This document shows, piece by piece, positions 10,848 to 23,600 of a stretch of 64,000 bases of DNA. The notes beneath the pieces were generated by a model. The model saw only the letters and a list, made by a program, of their open reading frames with translations, did no database searches and was not told the origin of the DNA. A program made the translations under genes and the position numbers. The DNA is from Atrichornis clamosus (Eukaryota > Chordata > Aves > Passeriformes > Menuridae): contig WBMZ01006350.1 of the NCBI GenBank assembly GCA_013400975.1, positions 1 to 64,000 on the forward strand. Reading direction: 5' to 3'. How positions within the stretch are numbered: position 1 is the first letter of the stretch; every line of letters begins with the position of its first letter.

Positions 10848-12344
10848 CTGCAGGGAAAGATGGGTGGGGAGAGAAAGGACCAGGTCAGCACCACTGCAAC
10901 AGGAGAGAGCAGAGGGGAGTCACAAAGCAATTCTCAGAGATACCCAAAGAGGTGGAACATGCCCAGATGATGGAAGAAATATCTGCAACCTTGGATTTGT
11001 TCCTCCAAGATTTCTGGACAGAGGAGCCTCCAGGAACTGCCCTGCTCTTGCTCAGAGCAGCAGTGGTGTCCCTGGTGTGGGGGCTGAGACAAAGCACACA
11101 CTGTACCCAACCCAGTGCCTCACCTGATGGCATCTCTGTGGTGTTCACTGAGGAACTGCCTTGGAACGTTACAACCTCGTGTGCTGTTCACTGTCCACAT
11201 CTGCAGGGGGATGCTCACAGCTTAGCCCAGATGGAAAAATGGACATCGAATCACAAAGCCCCAGACTGGTTTGGCTTGGAAGAGACCTTAAAGATCATCC
11301 AGTTCCAACTCTTGCCATGGGCAGGGACACCTTCCACTATCCCAGGCTACTCCAAGCACTGTCCAACCTGGCCTTGGATGGAGGCAGCCACAGCTCCTCT
11401 GGGCACCCTGTGCCAGGGCCTCCCCACCCTCACAGGGAAGAAATCTTTCCCAATATCCCATCTAACCCTGCCCTCTGGCAGTGGGAAGCCATTCCTCCTT
11501 GTCCTGTCACTGTAGACCCTTGTCCCAAGTCCCTCACCAGCTCTCCTGGAGCCCCTTTAGGCACTGGAAAGGGCTCTGAGGTCTCCCTGGAGCCTTCTCT
11601 TCTCCAGGCTGAACACTCCCAGCTCTCCCAGCCTGGCTCCACAGGGAAACATCTTTCCATTGCTATGATTTGGTTCTTGCCTTTGAGACAGTTATTTTAA
11701 AGGAGTTGCTCCAGTGAGCCATGCAACATCTTCCACCACCTCAAACAGTGCTAAAGACCAAGTTCCCACTTCTTCCTCTGTCCTCCACCGACTCCACTTT
11801 TTGTGGCTCATTTTGAGCAATGTGAATGTCATTTTTGGCCATAGCAGAACACAAAAGCACCATAGCTTTGTATCCTCCTTCCCCCAGCTGCTCAGCTCAA
11901 GTGCTTTGGCACTGATTTCCCTTGGGCTGTGTTTTGCTTTTCCTCAAGGTGAAGCACAAGCCCATGGGAAGAGCTGGGGATGAGGGCAGGCAGCGGCTGC
12001 CTGCCAGCACAGGGAGTGACAGGTTGTGCCTGTGCCACACCAGGGTGACTGGATTAGTTTGTAACTCCAGGCCACGAGGTCTGACCTTGGATCAGAAGTT
12101 AACTTCTTCCAGAAGTCACCAAATGCATCTCCCTGACAAACCTTTCCAACCACCTCCGTGGAGTTCTTTGTTGCTCTCCTGTAAAGGGAAGGGGTGCTCT
12201 GCTCTGAACATGAATTAAGGGTGAAATAAAGCACAGTTTGGGGAGGACAAAGGCCTTGTGCAGTGCTCATCACTGCTGCACCCCTGAGGCACCTGTTGGA
12301 TGAGGACAGGTAAGCCCAGGGCAAGGAGGGAAACTGCTGCTTAC
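10848..12344 (-). other. ZNF618: ZNF618 intron before hAT exon
   Basis: This 1497-nt intron is bounded by AACA|GTAAGC and TTTCCCTGCAG. About 400 nt of it is a CR1 insertion (11244-11648). The rest is unique sequence with no recognisable feature. Confidence 0.92.
11244..11648 (-). mobile_element. CR1 LINE 3' fragment, intronic, about 400 bp
   Basis: Read on the minus strand it shows the long CR1 3' end: a GGGGCTCCAGGAGAGCTGG-like stretch, GGACAAGGAGGAATGGC, AGATGGGATATTGGGAAAG, TGCCCAGAGGAGCTGTGG, GGGATAGTGGAAGGTGTCC-like text and AACTGGATGATCTTTAAGG. The usual GATTC terminal octamers are decayed. It lies in the same orientation as ZNF618. Confidence 0.93.
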
Positions 12345-12446
12345 TGTTGTTGGCGTTATTTCTTTGGAGCTGTGGTTTCCACTTTTCTTCAACCACGGGG
12401 AGAGGTGACCTGGGCTGGCTGGAGGCAATGTTGTTCTCATTGTCAG
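12345..12446 (-). CDS. ZNF618: ZNF618 coding exon: linker between last finger and hAT domain
   Basis: This 102-nt exon encodes ADNENNIASSQPRSPLPVVE followed by EKWKPQLQRNNANN. It is a polar, probably disordered tether joining the last zinc finger to the transposase-derived domain. The acceptor is CTTGCCCCACAG and the donor is AACA|GTAAGC, phase 1-1. Its order matches the mammalian protein (ENNIAS...RSP...VVEEKWKPQ). The final Thr codon is split with the hAT exon. Confidence 0.94.
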
Positions 12447-15264
12447 CTGTGGGGCAAGAGACAGGGAGGGGTTAAGAGCACAAAATAATGCTTAAAGCAC
12501 AAAGATGGGGAAACTACCCAAGGGACAACAACCTACTACACTCTCTGCAGCTTTCAGGCAGTTTTCAGTGAGCTGGCACAGCACCCTCAAAAGCCTTGAA
12601 ACTGTCTTTGGACTCACAGCCTATCACCTCCCAAAATGTGGCTGGAATGTGCCACGTATCTTTCTGTGCACCAGGGACACTGATGCCACCAGCCCACCCC
12701 GAGAAATGTCTCCTGAAGAGCTGAAGCTGCACACCAGGAGCAATGGAAGTTCCCTGTGCAGCCTGACTTGGGCCATTCGCTTGCTTCTGAAATGAGGTAG
12801 AACAGACACTGATCCTTCTTTTCCCTTACTGCCTCTTCCTGCACTGCAGGTGCCTGCCCTGTTCTCTCCTGGCAAGCACTTGGTTTTTCAAGCTGTGCTC
12901 AGCTCCTCTGGATCTACGGCTCTCATTGCAACCTTCATATCCGGCTTCTTCCTGGTGAAGAGCGAGGGCCCTTCTCCTCTGGGGCTGCTCCCTGCTGCCT
13001 CAGAGTGCAAACACAGACCCAGAGATTCTGGAGTGTGACCAAAGATCATCCTACCCTATGGCTGCAGTCACCAACTGCTCCCAGAGTCTTTTGCTTGTGC
13101 TCTCATTTCTGTGTATGTAACTGGGCCAAGTGCTTTGGCTGTCAATCTGATGGGATCTTTCAAGGAAATGCAGGCAAGATCAGTAAATTCTGCATTGTAT
13201 TCCAATTCTGTATTATTCTTTCCTCTCCTGTGCCCCAAGAACTTCTCCCCACCCTCCAGAAGAAATGTTCTAGTTCTTAGTATGATTCATCACGAAATGG
13301 TGCTCTGAAATAGGCTGTGAGGGAACATAAAAGAGCACAATGAAATGGGCTGAAGAGGAAGCAGAAAGATGGAGAGACTGATGACCAGGCTGAACAGGAG
13401 GATGGAATTGAAACCAAAGTAAACAGAACAGGTCATTTGCTCACCACAGCTGGACTCACCTCACCTACTTTTGGACATCTGTCAGACACACCTCTCTGAA
13501 GAGCCCCTTAGGGCTCCTTTTACACTCAGTGGTGCAGGACAGACTCACGAGTAGGACTCATTCACCCAGGCAGAACTGGATCCTCTTGTAGAGTAAAATC
13601 CACTGTGGCCTGAACTCACCTGGAGTCACTGACTTCTTCTCCAGTGATTATAAAGGGAGTGCAGGCTGGCCAGCTCAGGTGGCAGCACCTGCAGGCTGGA
13701 GACACCAGCACAGAGTGCAGTGACCCTGCCCTGTGCCCTGGGCAGAGGAGCACCAGTTGGAGCAGTGCCTCGAGGCACACACGGCTCTGCAGCCAGGCTG
13801 CCCTGGGAGGCCAGCAGGAAACACAGGAGAGGGCAAATGCACCCTTCTCCATGTGTGCCAATGACCTGGGAGAGCAGGGAGACAGCAGGGAGGTGATGGA
13901 GCTCCAGTGCCCTCCTCCTCACAGGCAAGTCCTCTCCAATGTGAGCAGCTCTGTCGTTCACTGCCTGGGCACTCAGACCTGCCCATCAAAGCTGCTCAGC
14001 CATCACTGGGTCTGGGCACTGCTCTGGCACAGCCTGGATCAATACCTGAGAGCAACTCAGGCCATGACAGACCCAGGGTAGCCTTTGGGACTGCCCCGGG
14101 GTCTGTGTGTGCCCAGGGAGCACCCTGTCCATGGTGGGTAGACTGGCAGTGCTGCCATGCTCAGGCCTCAGCCAGAGGTTGGTCTTGGCAGGAGTGAAGA
14201 GATGTGAAGAGCAGAGGGTGCTCCAGTGAGCACTGGTGGCCAGGTGTGACACATCACCTTCCCCCAGCAGCTGCCACACTCACTGCGCTTGAACTGACGT
14301 CACCAGTGTCCTCAACTCCAAACAAAGTGGGCAAGGGGAAATGCTGAATGTTGCCCGCTAACTTTGTTCATGGTTCAGGCCTTCCTTGTCTTGGTGAGGG
14401 ATGGGTAGGGGGAGAAACCCTCTGCATTTCCTCACCATCACTCTTTTATCTATTTCCTAATAATAGGGGATTTATTATACACAAATATCTGCTGGCATTC
14501 AGTATGGCATTAATGAGATTTGTACATTTCAGCCTCATCTTCCTTATCAGGCAGTCTGTGAACTACACAGATCATGGTTCTTTAATTTTTCCTCATGCCT
14601 CCAATCCTTTAATCCAGGTTCAGCCTAGTTGTCCTTTTGTTTTTTTAGGCCTAGATTGTAGGAAGGGCATTATATGGCAGCACTCGACCTGAACAAAGTA
14701 CTCTAAAGGGAGTCAAAGCTGTATATTGTTCAGTGTAATTACAGAACAAATTCCTCTGCCTGGTGTTCTGCTGTTCTATTTCTGCCTTTCAGCACCCAAT
14801 TTACATTCTAATTGCTTCTCCTCACTGTGTAGCTGCTTTATGAAGCTATAATCTCTCCTTATTACCTTCCAGCCTCCAGGCTCAGCCCTCTGAATGACTC
14901 AAGAGCCAGTATGTCCCTGGTTTTGCTCCTGGAGGCCAGCAGCACGTTCTCCAGCCTCAGTCCCATGTGAGGGGGGTCCAGGGGAGGCAGCACAGCCATG
15001 GGAAGAGATCAGCCCTTTGCATTAGACACCACAAGCCAAACTGGGCTCCTCAACACAGGAACTGAGGGACCATTTGACCCCTATGGGCTTCCTGGATCTC
15101 TGCATGCCCATAATGAAACATTCCCTGAGCCAGGCATATGGACTGGGATAAACCACGGCCACGCCTGTGTTCCCAGTCTGTGGGTCCTGTGCCACCAGTT
15201 CTGCTGACCCTGCAAGGTCCCTGCACTCCCAGAGATGCTGGGGCAATTGTCTCTTGGAAATGGA

Positions 15265-15555
15265 AATCACAGAAACACAGACTTGTTTAGGTCAGAAAAG
15301 ACCTCCAAGATCAAGTCCAACTATGAACCCAGCACCACCACCCTGTTCACCACTAGCTCACGTCCCCAGGTGCCACATCCACACGTTCTTTGAACACTTC
15401 CAGGGATGGAGACTCCACCACTGCTCTGGGCAGCCTGTGCCAATGCCTGACCACCCTTCTGATCTAAACCTCCCCTGGCACGACTGGAGGCCGTTTCCTC
15501 TTGTCCTGTCACTTGTTCCCTGGGAGCACAGCCTGACCCCCACCTCACCACAAGC
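15265..15555 (-). mobile_element. CR1 LINE 3' fragment, diverged
   Basis: On the minus strand the text matches an older CR1 subfamily: GACAAGAGGAAACGGCCTCC, AGAGCAGTGGTGGAGTCTCC, TCCCTGGAAGTGTTCAAAG, and TTGGACTTGATCTTGGAGG. It ends in TTTCTGTGATTTCC octamer-like sequence. It is more diverged than the other copies. Confidence 0.88.
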
Positions 15556-16087
15556 CTCTGTCAGACTAAAGACAACAAACTGCTGCCAGGGTAACTGCAA
15601 GCCCTGCGTGCCTTCCCTGCTCTCTGCTCACACACAACACGCAGAGCTGGACACCCACCAATGCAGTCTGAAGTTTTCACTCCTCTCCTTTTGTTTTGCC
15701 CCCAACCCAAGGCAGCAATTGCTGCCTGCTCACCCCAGCTGGAGAAAAGGCTGCTGCTCCCACCAGAGGGAGAGGTGTGAGCTCAGTGCTGCAGGAGGGG
15801 ACAGTGGCTTTCACAGGGGACAGCCCTGCAGAAAGCAGCTGAAGGAGACCTGGACAGACTCACTGTTACTGCACCAGTGAGACACCAGGAGGAGGCAGCC
15901 AAGCAGAGTACAGGGACTGGCAAACAGAGCAGGGAGAAATGAGAAAACAGAGTTTAACAAGAGTAATCCCGAGCTGGGCAGAGGGGATTTACCCACTCAC
16001 ATAGCTCTGCTGACATGACAGGAGTCAGATCACAGAGGTCTGCTCCCTCCAACCCGGTTCTGTGGCCAAAGCAGCCCAGGTGAACCA

Positions 16088-16150
16088 CCACAGAACCAGA
16101 CTGGTTTGGGTTGAAAGGGACCCTGGGAGCCCTCAGCACCACCCTCATGG
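16088..16150 (-). mobile_element. Short CR1 3' remnant
   Basis: Only the extreme 3' end remains (minus strand GGTCCCTTTCAACCCAAACC followed by AGTCTGGTTCTGTGG). It probably represents a very short, 5'-truncated insertion. Confidence 0.75.
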
Positions 16151-17618
16151 GTCAATTGTAAAGAAGAAAGAAGCAGAACGCTGCAGGCTGCAGTAGCTGA
16201 AAACATCCCACAGCTCTCACCCTGCCAGTGAGCTGCCCTTCCTCCCTTGGACACCTCAGTGTGGTCCCTCCTCTGCAGCTCCTGCACTCGGTGTCACCCA
16301 GAGCTGTAACTCCAAATGCTGCATTTCAGTACCAGCACCCAGAGCAGGGAGCAGGAGGGTCAGGACACAGTGTGGAGGCAGCAGAAACCGCCATGGACAA
16401 CCAGCAAGGACAGACCCAGGACCAGGCAGTGAGGGCAGCCTCGCCCTGAGCAGAACTCCACCACTCCTCAGGGTAACACCGAGTCCCACTGCTCCACATG
16501 AACCACCCCGTGCTCTGACAGAAACAAACTCACACCTTCTCCTAAAGTGCTCTGAAAGTCCCTCTGTAACATTACACAGATGATAAATAAGTAGCTGAAC
16601 AACACACAAAGCCTGCACTGAGATTTGCCAAAAGGAACTGAAATGGAATAGAGGAACCTCATGGATGAAGAACTCAAGGGACACTATTAAAAGTAGGACT
16701 AAAACTAAAACACAGAACAAGATAAGAACTTTGATTAAAATTGTTGCTACAGAATGGAAAATGTACTTTTTCTCAAGCACTTGTCCTCCTGTGCCACTCT
16801 CCTCAGGGCCTGCATTGCATCTGCATCTCAACAGAGCAGCTGTCTGTTGGAGACCACAGGACTGTCAATGGGGAGTTAATTGTTCTTAAAACTGTGTTAG
16901 TTCACTTGAATTTTCATTCAAGAGAAAAAAAAGAAAGGAAGAAACCTGCCAATATAAAATTAATTCTGTTTCTACATTTTTGAATATGCTGAATGCTGTC
17001 TTTGAAACAGCTTTGGCTTTGAAATTTTAAAATCATCTCTTATGTATCAAGACAGAAAATAAAAACAGTGACTTAGAAACAAAGCACTGGAATGACTGCT
17101 CAGTATTCTCATTTGTAGGTAGCTGAGAGGGAATTGAACAGAGCTTCTGGAATGGCAAATTCTCCTGAGAACACATTTCAGTCCTTTGCAAAACTCCAGG
17201 AGACACAAGCACAAGAAAGGACTTGTGTGGGCAAAGGCTCTGCTGCCCTGCGAGTGTTTTTGGTTTGTTTGCTTTCAGGAGAAGCACCCCTTTGGCAGGA
17301 GCGGGCATTTAACCTGCTGTAGGAGCCTATGCAATGAGGATTCTCTGGATACCTTTGGATAAAGGGAATGAGTACTGTGATATGCTCTGAGCTCGCATGG
17401 CACGTTCCTTCTCTCCCTATGGAAAGGAGCAATATTTATGATATTCCCTGCGCCTCTGTGCTCCGGCCTTTGAGGAGCTTGGTTTGCTGCAGGTGAAATG
17501 ACTGGGGCTGTGGGAACAGGGAGCACAGAGAGCCCTATGGACACACGTTGGGGTCAGCACCAGGCAGCAGCACAGAATTTAATTCTCTGCTTGCAGCGAG
17601 TCGAAGTGCCCAGCTTAC

Positions 17619-17696
17619 CTGCATGGGACTGCATGTGCTCCAGGAGATTGTTATAAAACTGGAACTGGATTCCACAAGCTCCACAGGTGTAAGGCT
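17619..17696 (-). CDS. ZNF618: ZNF618 coding exon: C2H2 zinc finger (third in window)
   Basis: This 78-nt exon encodes EPYTCGACGIQFQFYNNLLE followed by HMQSHA: Cys-X2-Cys, 12 residues, His-X3-His, a canonical C2H2 finger. It has the IQFQFYNNLLEHMQSH core specific to ZNF618. The acceptor is TCTCCCAAACAG and the donor is TGCAG|GTAAGC, phase 1-1. It stands alone between a 15.9-kb upstream intron and a 5.2-kb downstream intron, separated from the N-terminal finger pair by the long flexible linker. This spacing makes joint use of all fingers on one contiguous site unlikely (inference). Confidence 0.95.
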
Positions 17697-20600
17697 CTGT
17701 TTGGGAGAAATCAGTTCAGAAGAATTACACAGAGTCTGCAGGGAAGCAGCACAGGTGCATACTTCAGTCTGTACAGCTGTGGGGCCGGGCCGTGGCCTGC
17801 AGCCCACGTGGCCCCGGGGACCGGGACAGCGCCTGGGCACGGCTCTGATCCTGGGCTGGGGCTGGGCAGCTTCCTCCTGCTGCACTTCACTGCCAGGAGA
17901 GGGCCTGCGATGGCACAGGGACAGGGCAGCACCAAGGGGAAGCACCTGCTGGGCTGTGTGGGCAAATGTCAGTGCACAGGGATTTATTTGGGAGCTGCCC
18001 ACCGAGTGGGGTTTGCTCGCCCAGGCCTGCTGCAGCCTGCCTTGAGCACATCCTTGTTATTTTCAAGCCTGTGAGCAGAGCCTGGTGCATTTATTTTACA
18101 TCTGGTTCTGTCAAATTCCAGTCTCTGCTGCCTTTCCTGAGTAAGACAAGGAGCACGGGGTTGTGAGAATTCCTGTAGAGAGAAGCTGGGGCACGGAGCA
18201 GTGCCATGGGGGAGCTCAGCTGGGGTTTGGTGGCTGTCACCAGGAGCAGTGAGAACAGGGACTGGTGAGTGTCACAGGGCTGGGTGGCAGCACGAGCTGG
18301 GGGAAGAAGAGGTGGAGGGCAGGAAGCACAGGAATCAGGGCTGTGCCTGAAGAGCAGAGCAGGAGAGCCATGTGCCAGAGCAATATGGATGAGCTGGAGT
18401 GAGGACAGAGCTGGGTGCAGAGCTCCCTCCTGAGCTGAGAGATACGTGTAGCTCTGTTCCAGCCACTATGTTGAAAGTGCATTTTTTCCACTGAATTAAC
18501 CTAATAGCAAATGTTTGCAGTTGCCTGTTCAAACAGTATGAGTGGAGTGCATCAGTTGACAGATGTGCTCTCAAACTGCAGTGCTGAAATATGGGAACAT
18601 TGCAGTTTGCCTCTATCCCTGCAGCTACACCAGCACTGCCACCTCTCACACTGTGGCATTTTGTTTGGGAGCAGGAGAATGGACAAACATGTTTAGATAC
18701 AAATGCCTGGCACACACACAGAGCAAGATCTATTGCTACAGTATTTCAGAGGTCTAGATCTAAGTTCAAAAGGAAAAACATATTCTGTAGCAATGAATAA
18801 GCAGAAGCAGCAGCACCCAGGGTGGAACAACCAAAACCCAGGAAAGCACAAGCCTGCCTATACTCTGTGAGAAAGTCTATCTTAGGTAGCAAACCCAGAA
18901 TCCACCTGACGGCTACAGGAATCACAGGAAATACATAAAAGAGACCATGAGCAGTCTGTATAAGCTGCACTTTTATGCTGTGAGGTTAAGCCTTTCCCAC
19001 AGAACCTACAGCCTCTGAAAAGATGGAGCCAGCTCTGTCTGGAAGAGTTGTGCTCAATGCTTTAACTCACTGTGTTGGCTTGTGATGCTACACCTGGGCT
19101 TTGCTGGGGCAAGGAAGTTTGGAAATACTGTACTTAAGTAATTGTGCTTGTGGAAAAAAGAGAAGACTTGGACAGCTGCGTGGCACACAGGGATTTCAGG
19201 CCTTGGGAGTCTGCTGAAATCATCAGTAGTGAAACAGTTGTGGTAAAATGCCACAAGAGGTACAATGTAATCTAAGTGTTTAGACTTATTTTTTAATTAT
19301 CACAGAGGAGCAGACCCTATGTGGGTGCAAACCATCCCTCTTGGGTACACAGTCCAGTGTCAATGGCCCGTGTTACAGACACACCTCTGTCTCTGCTGCT
19401 CGTGGAGCCCAGAGTGCTCAGATGGAAAGTCTCAAACTGAGGGGGTTTGACTCACCCTTCAAGCATCAAAATTAACATTTCATTAATCTGATGAAAGCAG
19501 CTACACTTCCAAGAGCCTGCTGACTGTTGCTGACAGGCCCCTGGCAGGTCAGAAGGGCTGTGGTGCTGCAGCCAGGGCAGCTCAGAGTGACCCCCTCTCT
19601 GTCCCTCTGCTCTGCTGGAGCCCCTTCCCCTCCACCAGAGAGGGGAAAACAGGCCCTGCTGTACCTCTCAGTGCTTCAGGAAGGGTGGCAGCTGCAGATG
19701 TCACCCCACAGTCCCTGGACATTGCCAGCTCTCCGTGTGCCATTTCAACCTCAGCAGACACCTGCATTCCCTTCTGCCACCTGTGCCTGCAGTGCCCTCG
19801 GCAGAGTAAGCAGCAGAGGGGGAACCCATCCCTCACTGCTGCAGTCCCAGGGCCCTTCTCTGCTCCCACACAACTCCACAGCTGCCCTGGGAGCAGGTTT
19901 CCAGCAGCCACCAGCACAGCTCTTCCCTAAGCTCAGTTACAGGGCGCCTCAGTACGAGGCAAATCCCTGCCATGCAGCCAGCACTCTCCAAGCAGCACAT
20001 TTCCCACATTCATTTTGCTCTCCTGTTTTGCTCACATCTTCTTCTCAGCTGATTCTGTCTCACTGAGCTGCTTTGCCTTCCTCCTGCTGTGTTCTCAGCT
20101 GTTTCATCACCATAAACCTGTGCTGTCTTTCTGGCTCTCCCCCTGCCTGGCTCCCCTTCACCACTGCCCAGTCTCTGGGATCTCCCACCTCCATCCACAC
20201 CAGGACCACCAAGGTCTCCACAGCTCCTCACCTCAAGCTCCTCTCTCTGACACTACAAAATTCTGAATGCTCAGTGCACTCAATGACTTGGAATTCTCTC
20301 ATTTGTGATTATTCTCAGAAGAATTGTGTCGATTTTCATCTCATTTCAAAAAGCTACCCCTTCTGTTCTATTCCAGAAATGTCCAACTTTGGAAACAAAA
20401 TCACCACCTACTTTCAAAAACTAATTTCACATTCTGAAAATGCCAAAGCATTTTATAAATAACTCTGAGACAAAGACTCAGATAAGTCTACAATTTACCA
20501 CAAATGAAAATGAGTTAAGTTGAAACAAAGCATAAAATTTAAATTCACCCCACAATTCCAAAGCCTTTCCCAGGACCAAGGGAAGGGATGCTCGGGAGGA

Positions 20601-23600
20601 TGTGCAGAATCCCTGTGGGAATGGAAGAACTCACTTTACTTCCCAGAGCTTTCTCAACCCCCGTACTTCTGATATTGCAACTCCTCAGCCCCTCATGCTC
20701 CACAGCACAGAGCTGGGAACAGTCAGGCTGGCTGGAAGGAGTGTGGGATGTGCCAGAGCTAGAAGAGGAAGAGGGATCTGGAATGTGGAGAGAAGAAAGA
20801 GTCAATCCCTATCCCAAACCAGGGAAAAGTCATGGCTGGAAAAGAACTGTTCACCCGGGCTGGTAACACAGTGAGTAAATCCCACTCCCTTTGATTTCTT
20901 TTGCAACTTGAACTGGAAAAGTTGTCAAAACTGCTCTGCACACCCTTGTGAGCCACCCTTGTGCTCCATTCTCCTTTCTGGGAACATAGCTCCCCCCACA
21001 CCACTGCAGGACCCCTGCTCTTCCTTCCGCAGGGGGAATTTCAGCTCTGCTCTGCCTTGCTCAGGCTGAGGTTTATGCATGCAGAGGGGTCTGTTCTCCT
21101 TCAGGTGGGCTGAGCTCAGCAAGGGGCCCACAGGTCTTCCCTCGAGTGCTCCAACCAGGAAACCTCTCCCTTTCCCATCAGCACTGCTGGGGGTGCTACA
21201 AGGAAAGCTGGGGCCCTTCTGTGCTCCCCCACAGCCCCAACTGCTCTGGGTGGCCCAGACAGGCCATGGATGAGCAAAGCAGGAGTGGCTGTGCAGTCAG
21301 CACTGGCTTCCAGCCTGCAGAGGATGCACAGCCAGCCTGTCTCACACTGCTGGAAACCTCCCTCAGCCTTCCACACTTCTCAGGAAGCAATGCCTCTTGC
21401 TGTCCACCTGGGAGGGCTGGGAGCTGTGGCAGGAGCAGCAGCACATCCTCTCAATGAGAAACCCAGCCCTTTACCCCTGTGCTCAGCCAGGCTCTCCCTT
21501 GGCCCAGGGGTCTCTGAGCAGTGCCAGGGGCTGTGACCTTTCCAGCTCTGTCCCCTTGGGCTGAGGAGAGAGTTCTGCTTTCTCCAGGCTCCCCTCTGTG
21601 TGTTCCCCATGGCAGACGCTGGTGCCAGCTGGGCTCTGGCTCTGTACTTGGCAGGCTCAGGCTGTGGGTTGGGACTCCAGTTCCCACCTGGAACCACAGT
21701 TCTCTGAGCCCTCCTGGGCTGGTGCAGGACATTGGTTCCATCATTCCAAAACCCCACCAATTCCCAGTGAGAATGCACTCATACAACCTTCCTTCACACT
21801 TGGATCTCCAGGGGGTGGAGGATAAATTCACCAGGCTGCAGGAGAAGCTCTCCCTTCCTCCCCTTGTTTCCACAGCTCATGCCAAGTAAGCACTGCTGGG
21901 TGATGGGAAGGAAGATGTGAAAATAGGAAGATGTGAGCCCAAAGCTCACCTTACACAGCCAGAAGAGGTGAGAGGTGACAGGAAGAGAGCTCTCTGAGCT
22001 GCCTCCCGGTTTGAAATCCCAAGCCGTGGTGGCTTTGGCTTTGCTGGCCCAGGCACAGGGCCCTGCAGGCTGCACGTACAGACTGTGGCCTCACTCTGAC
22101 TGCCACCAGTGCCTCCCACACAGCCTTCACAGGAACAAACAAGCCATCAAAATCCTGTAATGCTCCAGCCCAGCATTCCCACACTTTGGGAAATGTCTCA
22201 GTAAGATGCCAGGCTGCCATCACTCCTCTGTCCACCTCCACAAAGCAAGTGTGTCACCCAGCCCAGGCCACAGCCCTGACACCAGGGCAGCAGTCAGAGG
22301 TGCTGCCTTTTCTGCAGGCCCTGGAACACATCTGGAAGTCTCTCAGGGGCTCATGCTCAGCCAAAGCTGCAATGCACTTCCCTGCAGTAGCAGGAAAAGA
22401 TGGAGACCCTGTGCAGACACCAGGCAATGGCTCTGCCTGACCCTGACACGCTGCCCTGGTCACCTCCTGTGCTCTGTGTTCTGCCTCAGGCTGAGCTGCA
22501 CACAAGAGGTTTTGCTGCAGAAGGGGCACAATGTGCTCCAAGTCTTCACAAAAGGATAAGAAATCATGAACACCTGGGCCCTCACAGTTGAGGCTGCCAC
22601 ACTGGCTCTACTGTCCCTCTGGCTCTGTGTTGTTGCTGCAGGTTCTGCAAATCCTGCAGCTTCAATTTGGCAGCAAAGTCTGTGCAGAAAATGGCAAATG
22701 TTGGGCGGGCCAAACCTGTCCATGTGGCATTGAAGGGGAGAGGGTACAGAACTGAGTATTTGACAGGTGACTGGCCACAGCACCTGTGCTGCTCCCCCAT
22801 TATCTCCACCCCCCATCTTCTCCCATGTCCTTCCTCCTCTGATCCCTCCTTCCTCACTGCCTGTCCCCTGCACTCAGAGCCTGTGGAACAGACCCAGCAG
22901 GTTTTTCTCGAGCTGTGCTGTCACTGTGCTCCCTGTCACTGCTCCCTGCTCCTTCCCTGCCTGGTTGTCTCTGGAGCACTGCTCCTCTCTCCTGCAGCTT
23001 GAGGATCACTGTGCTGAGCCAGGGGCCTGACTCTGAACAGCTCTTCTAAGACAAAGTATTGGAAAATTTGGAAGGAGGAGGAGGAAATCACTCTGATCAT
23101 GTTCTGTGTGCCAGCAGAACAGACTACTCAACAGTCAGGTGCTCTTAAAGGAGTCTGACTCTCTCTCATTCCCAGTTTTTCCCACAAAACAGAAAGGCTG
23201 ACAGTGGAGAGCAAAGAAAATACACTGTGAGCAAGCAGTGCCTTTCGAACTGCAAACCCCCATCCCAGGGCACTTGGAGCAGCCTCTGGGAAGCTGCCTG
23301 GAACTCCAGCACTGCAGCAGCCCCAAGTAATGGCATTTTGGTCTCCCATCAAGCACCAGAGAGTATTCCTCCCCAAAAAATGGCACTTGTCTGTGGTGTG
23401 CTGGGTGTTCACTGCTGAGCACAAAGCTTCTTCCCCAAAGCATCCTTCCCCCAGAAAAGGACCTCCTCTGAGAGCCAGGTCCCTCTGTGCTCTGACAAGA
23501 CAGGTCATCGTGTCACCCTTCCTGACTGCCCCGGCACTCCAAGAAAACACCTTCACAGGCACCTAAAGCACCAGCAGCTGTTGAAACCTCTTCAGTGCCC

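Larger units (their letters stand above)
12447..17618 (-). other. ZNF618: ZNF618 intron, 5.2 kb
   Basis: The intron is bounded by TGCAG|GTAAGC and CTTGCCCCACAG. It contains one clear CR1 fragment (15265-15555), one short CR1 remnant (16088-16150) and an AT-rich, repeat-poor block at 14420-14720. No coding exon is seen. Confidence 0.9.

Noticed and set aside
10445..10930. 161-residue minus-strand frame overlapping the hAT exon
   Set aside because: It is out of frame with the clear hAT-domain protein and crosses the splice acceptor at 10848; an off-frame reading of GC-rich coding sequence.
10405..11127. 240-residue plus-strand frame, and 9730-10239 plus strand
   Set aside because: Both are antisense shadows of the CpG-rich hAT exon, where low stop-codon density keeps the complementary frames open.
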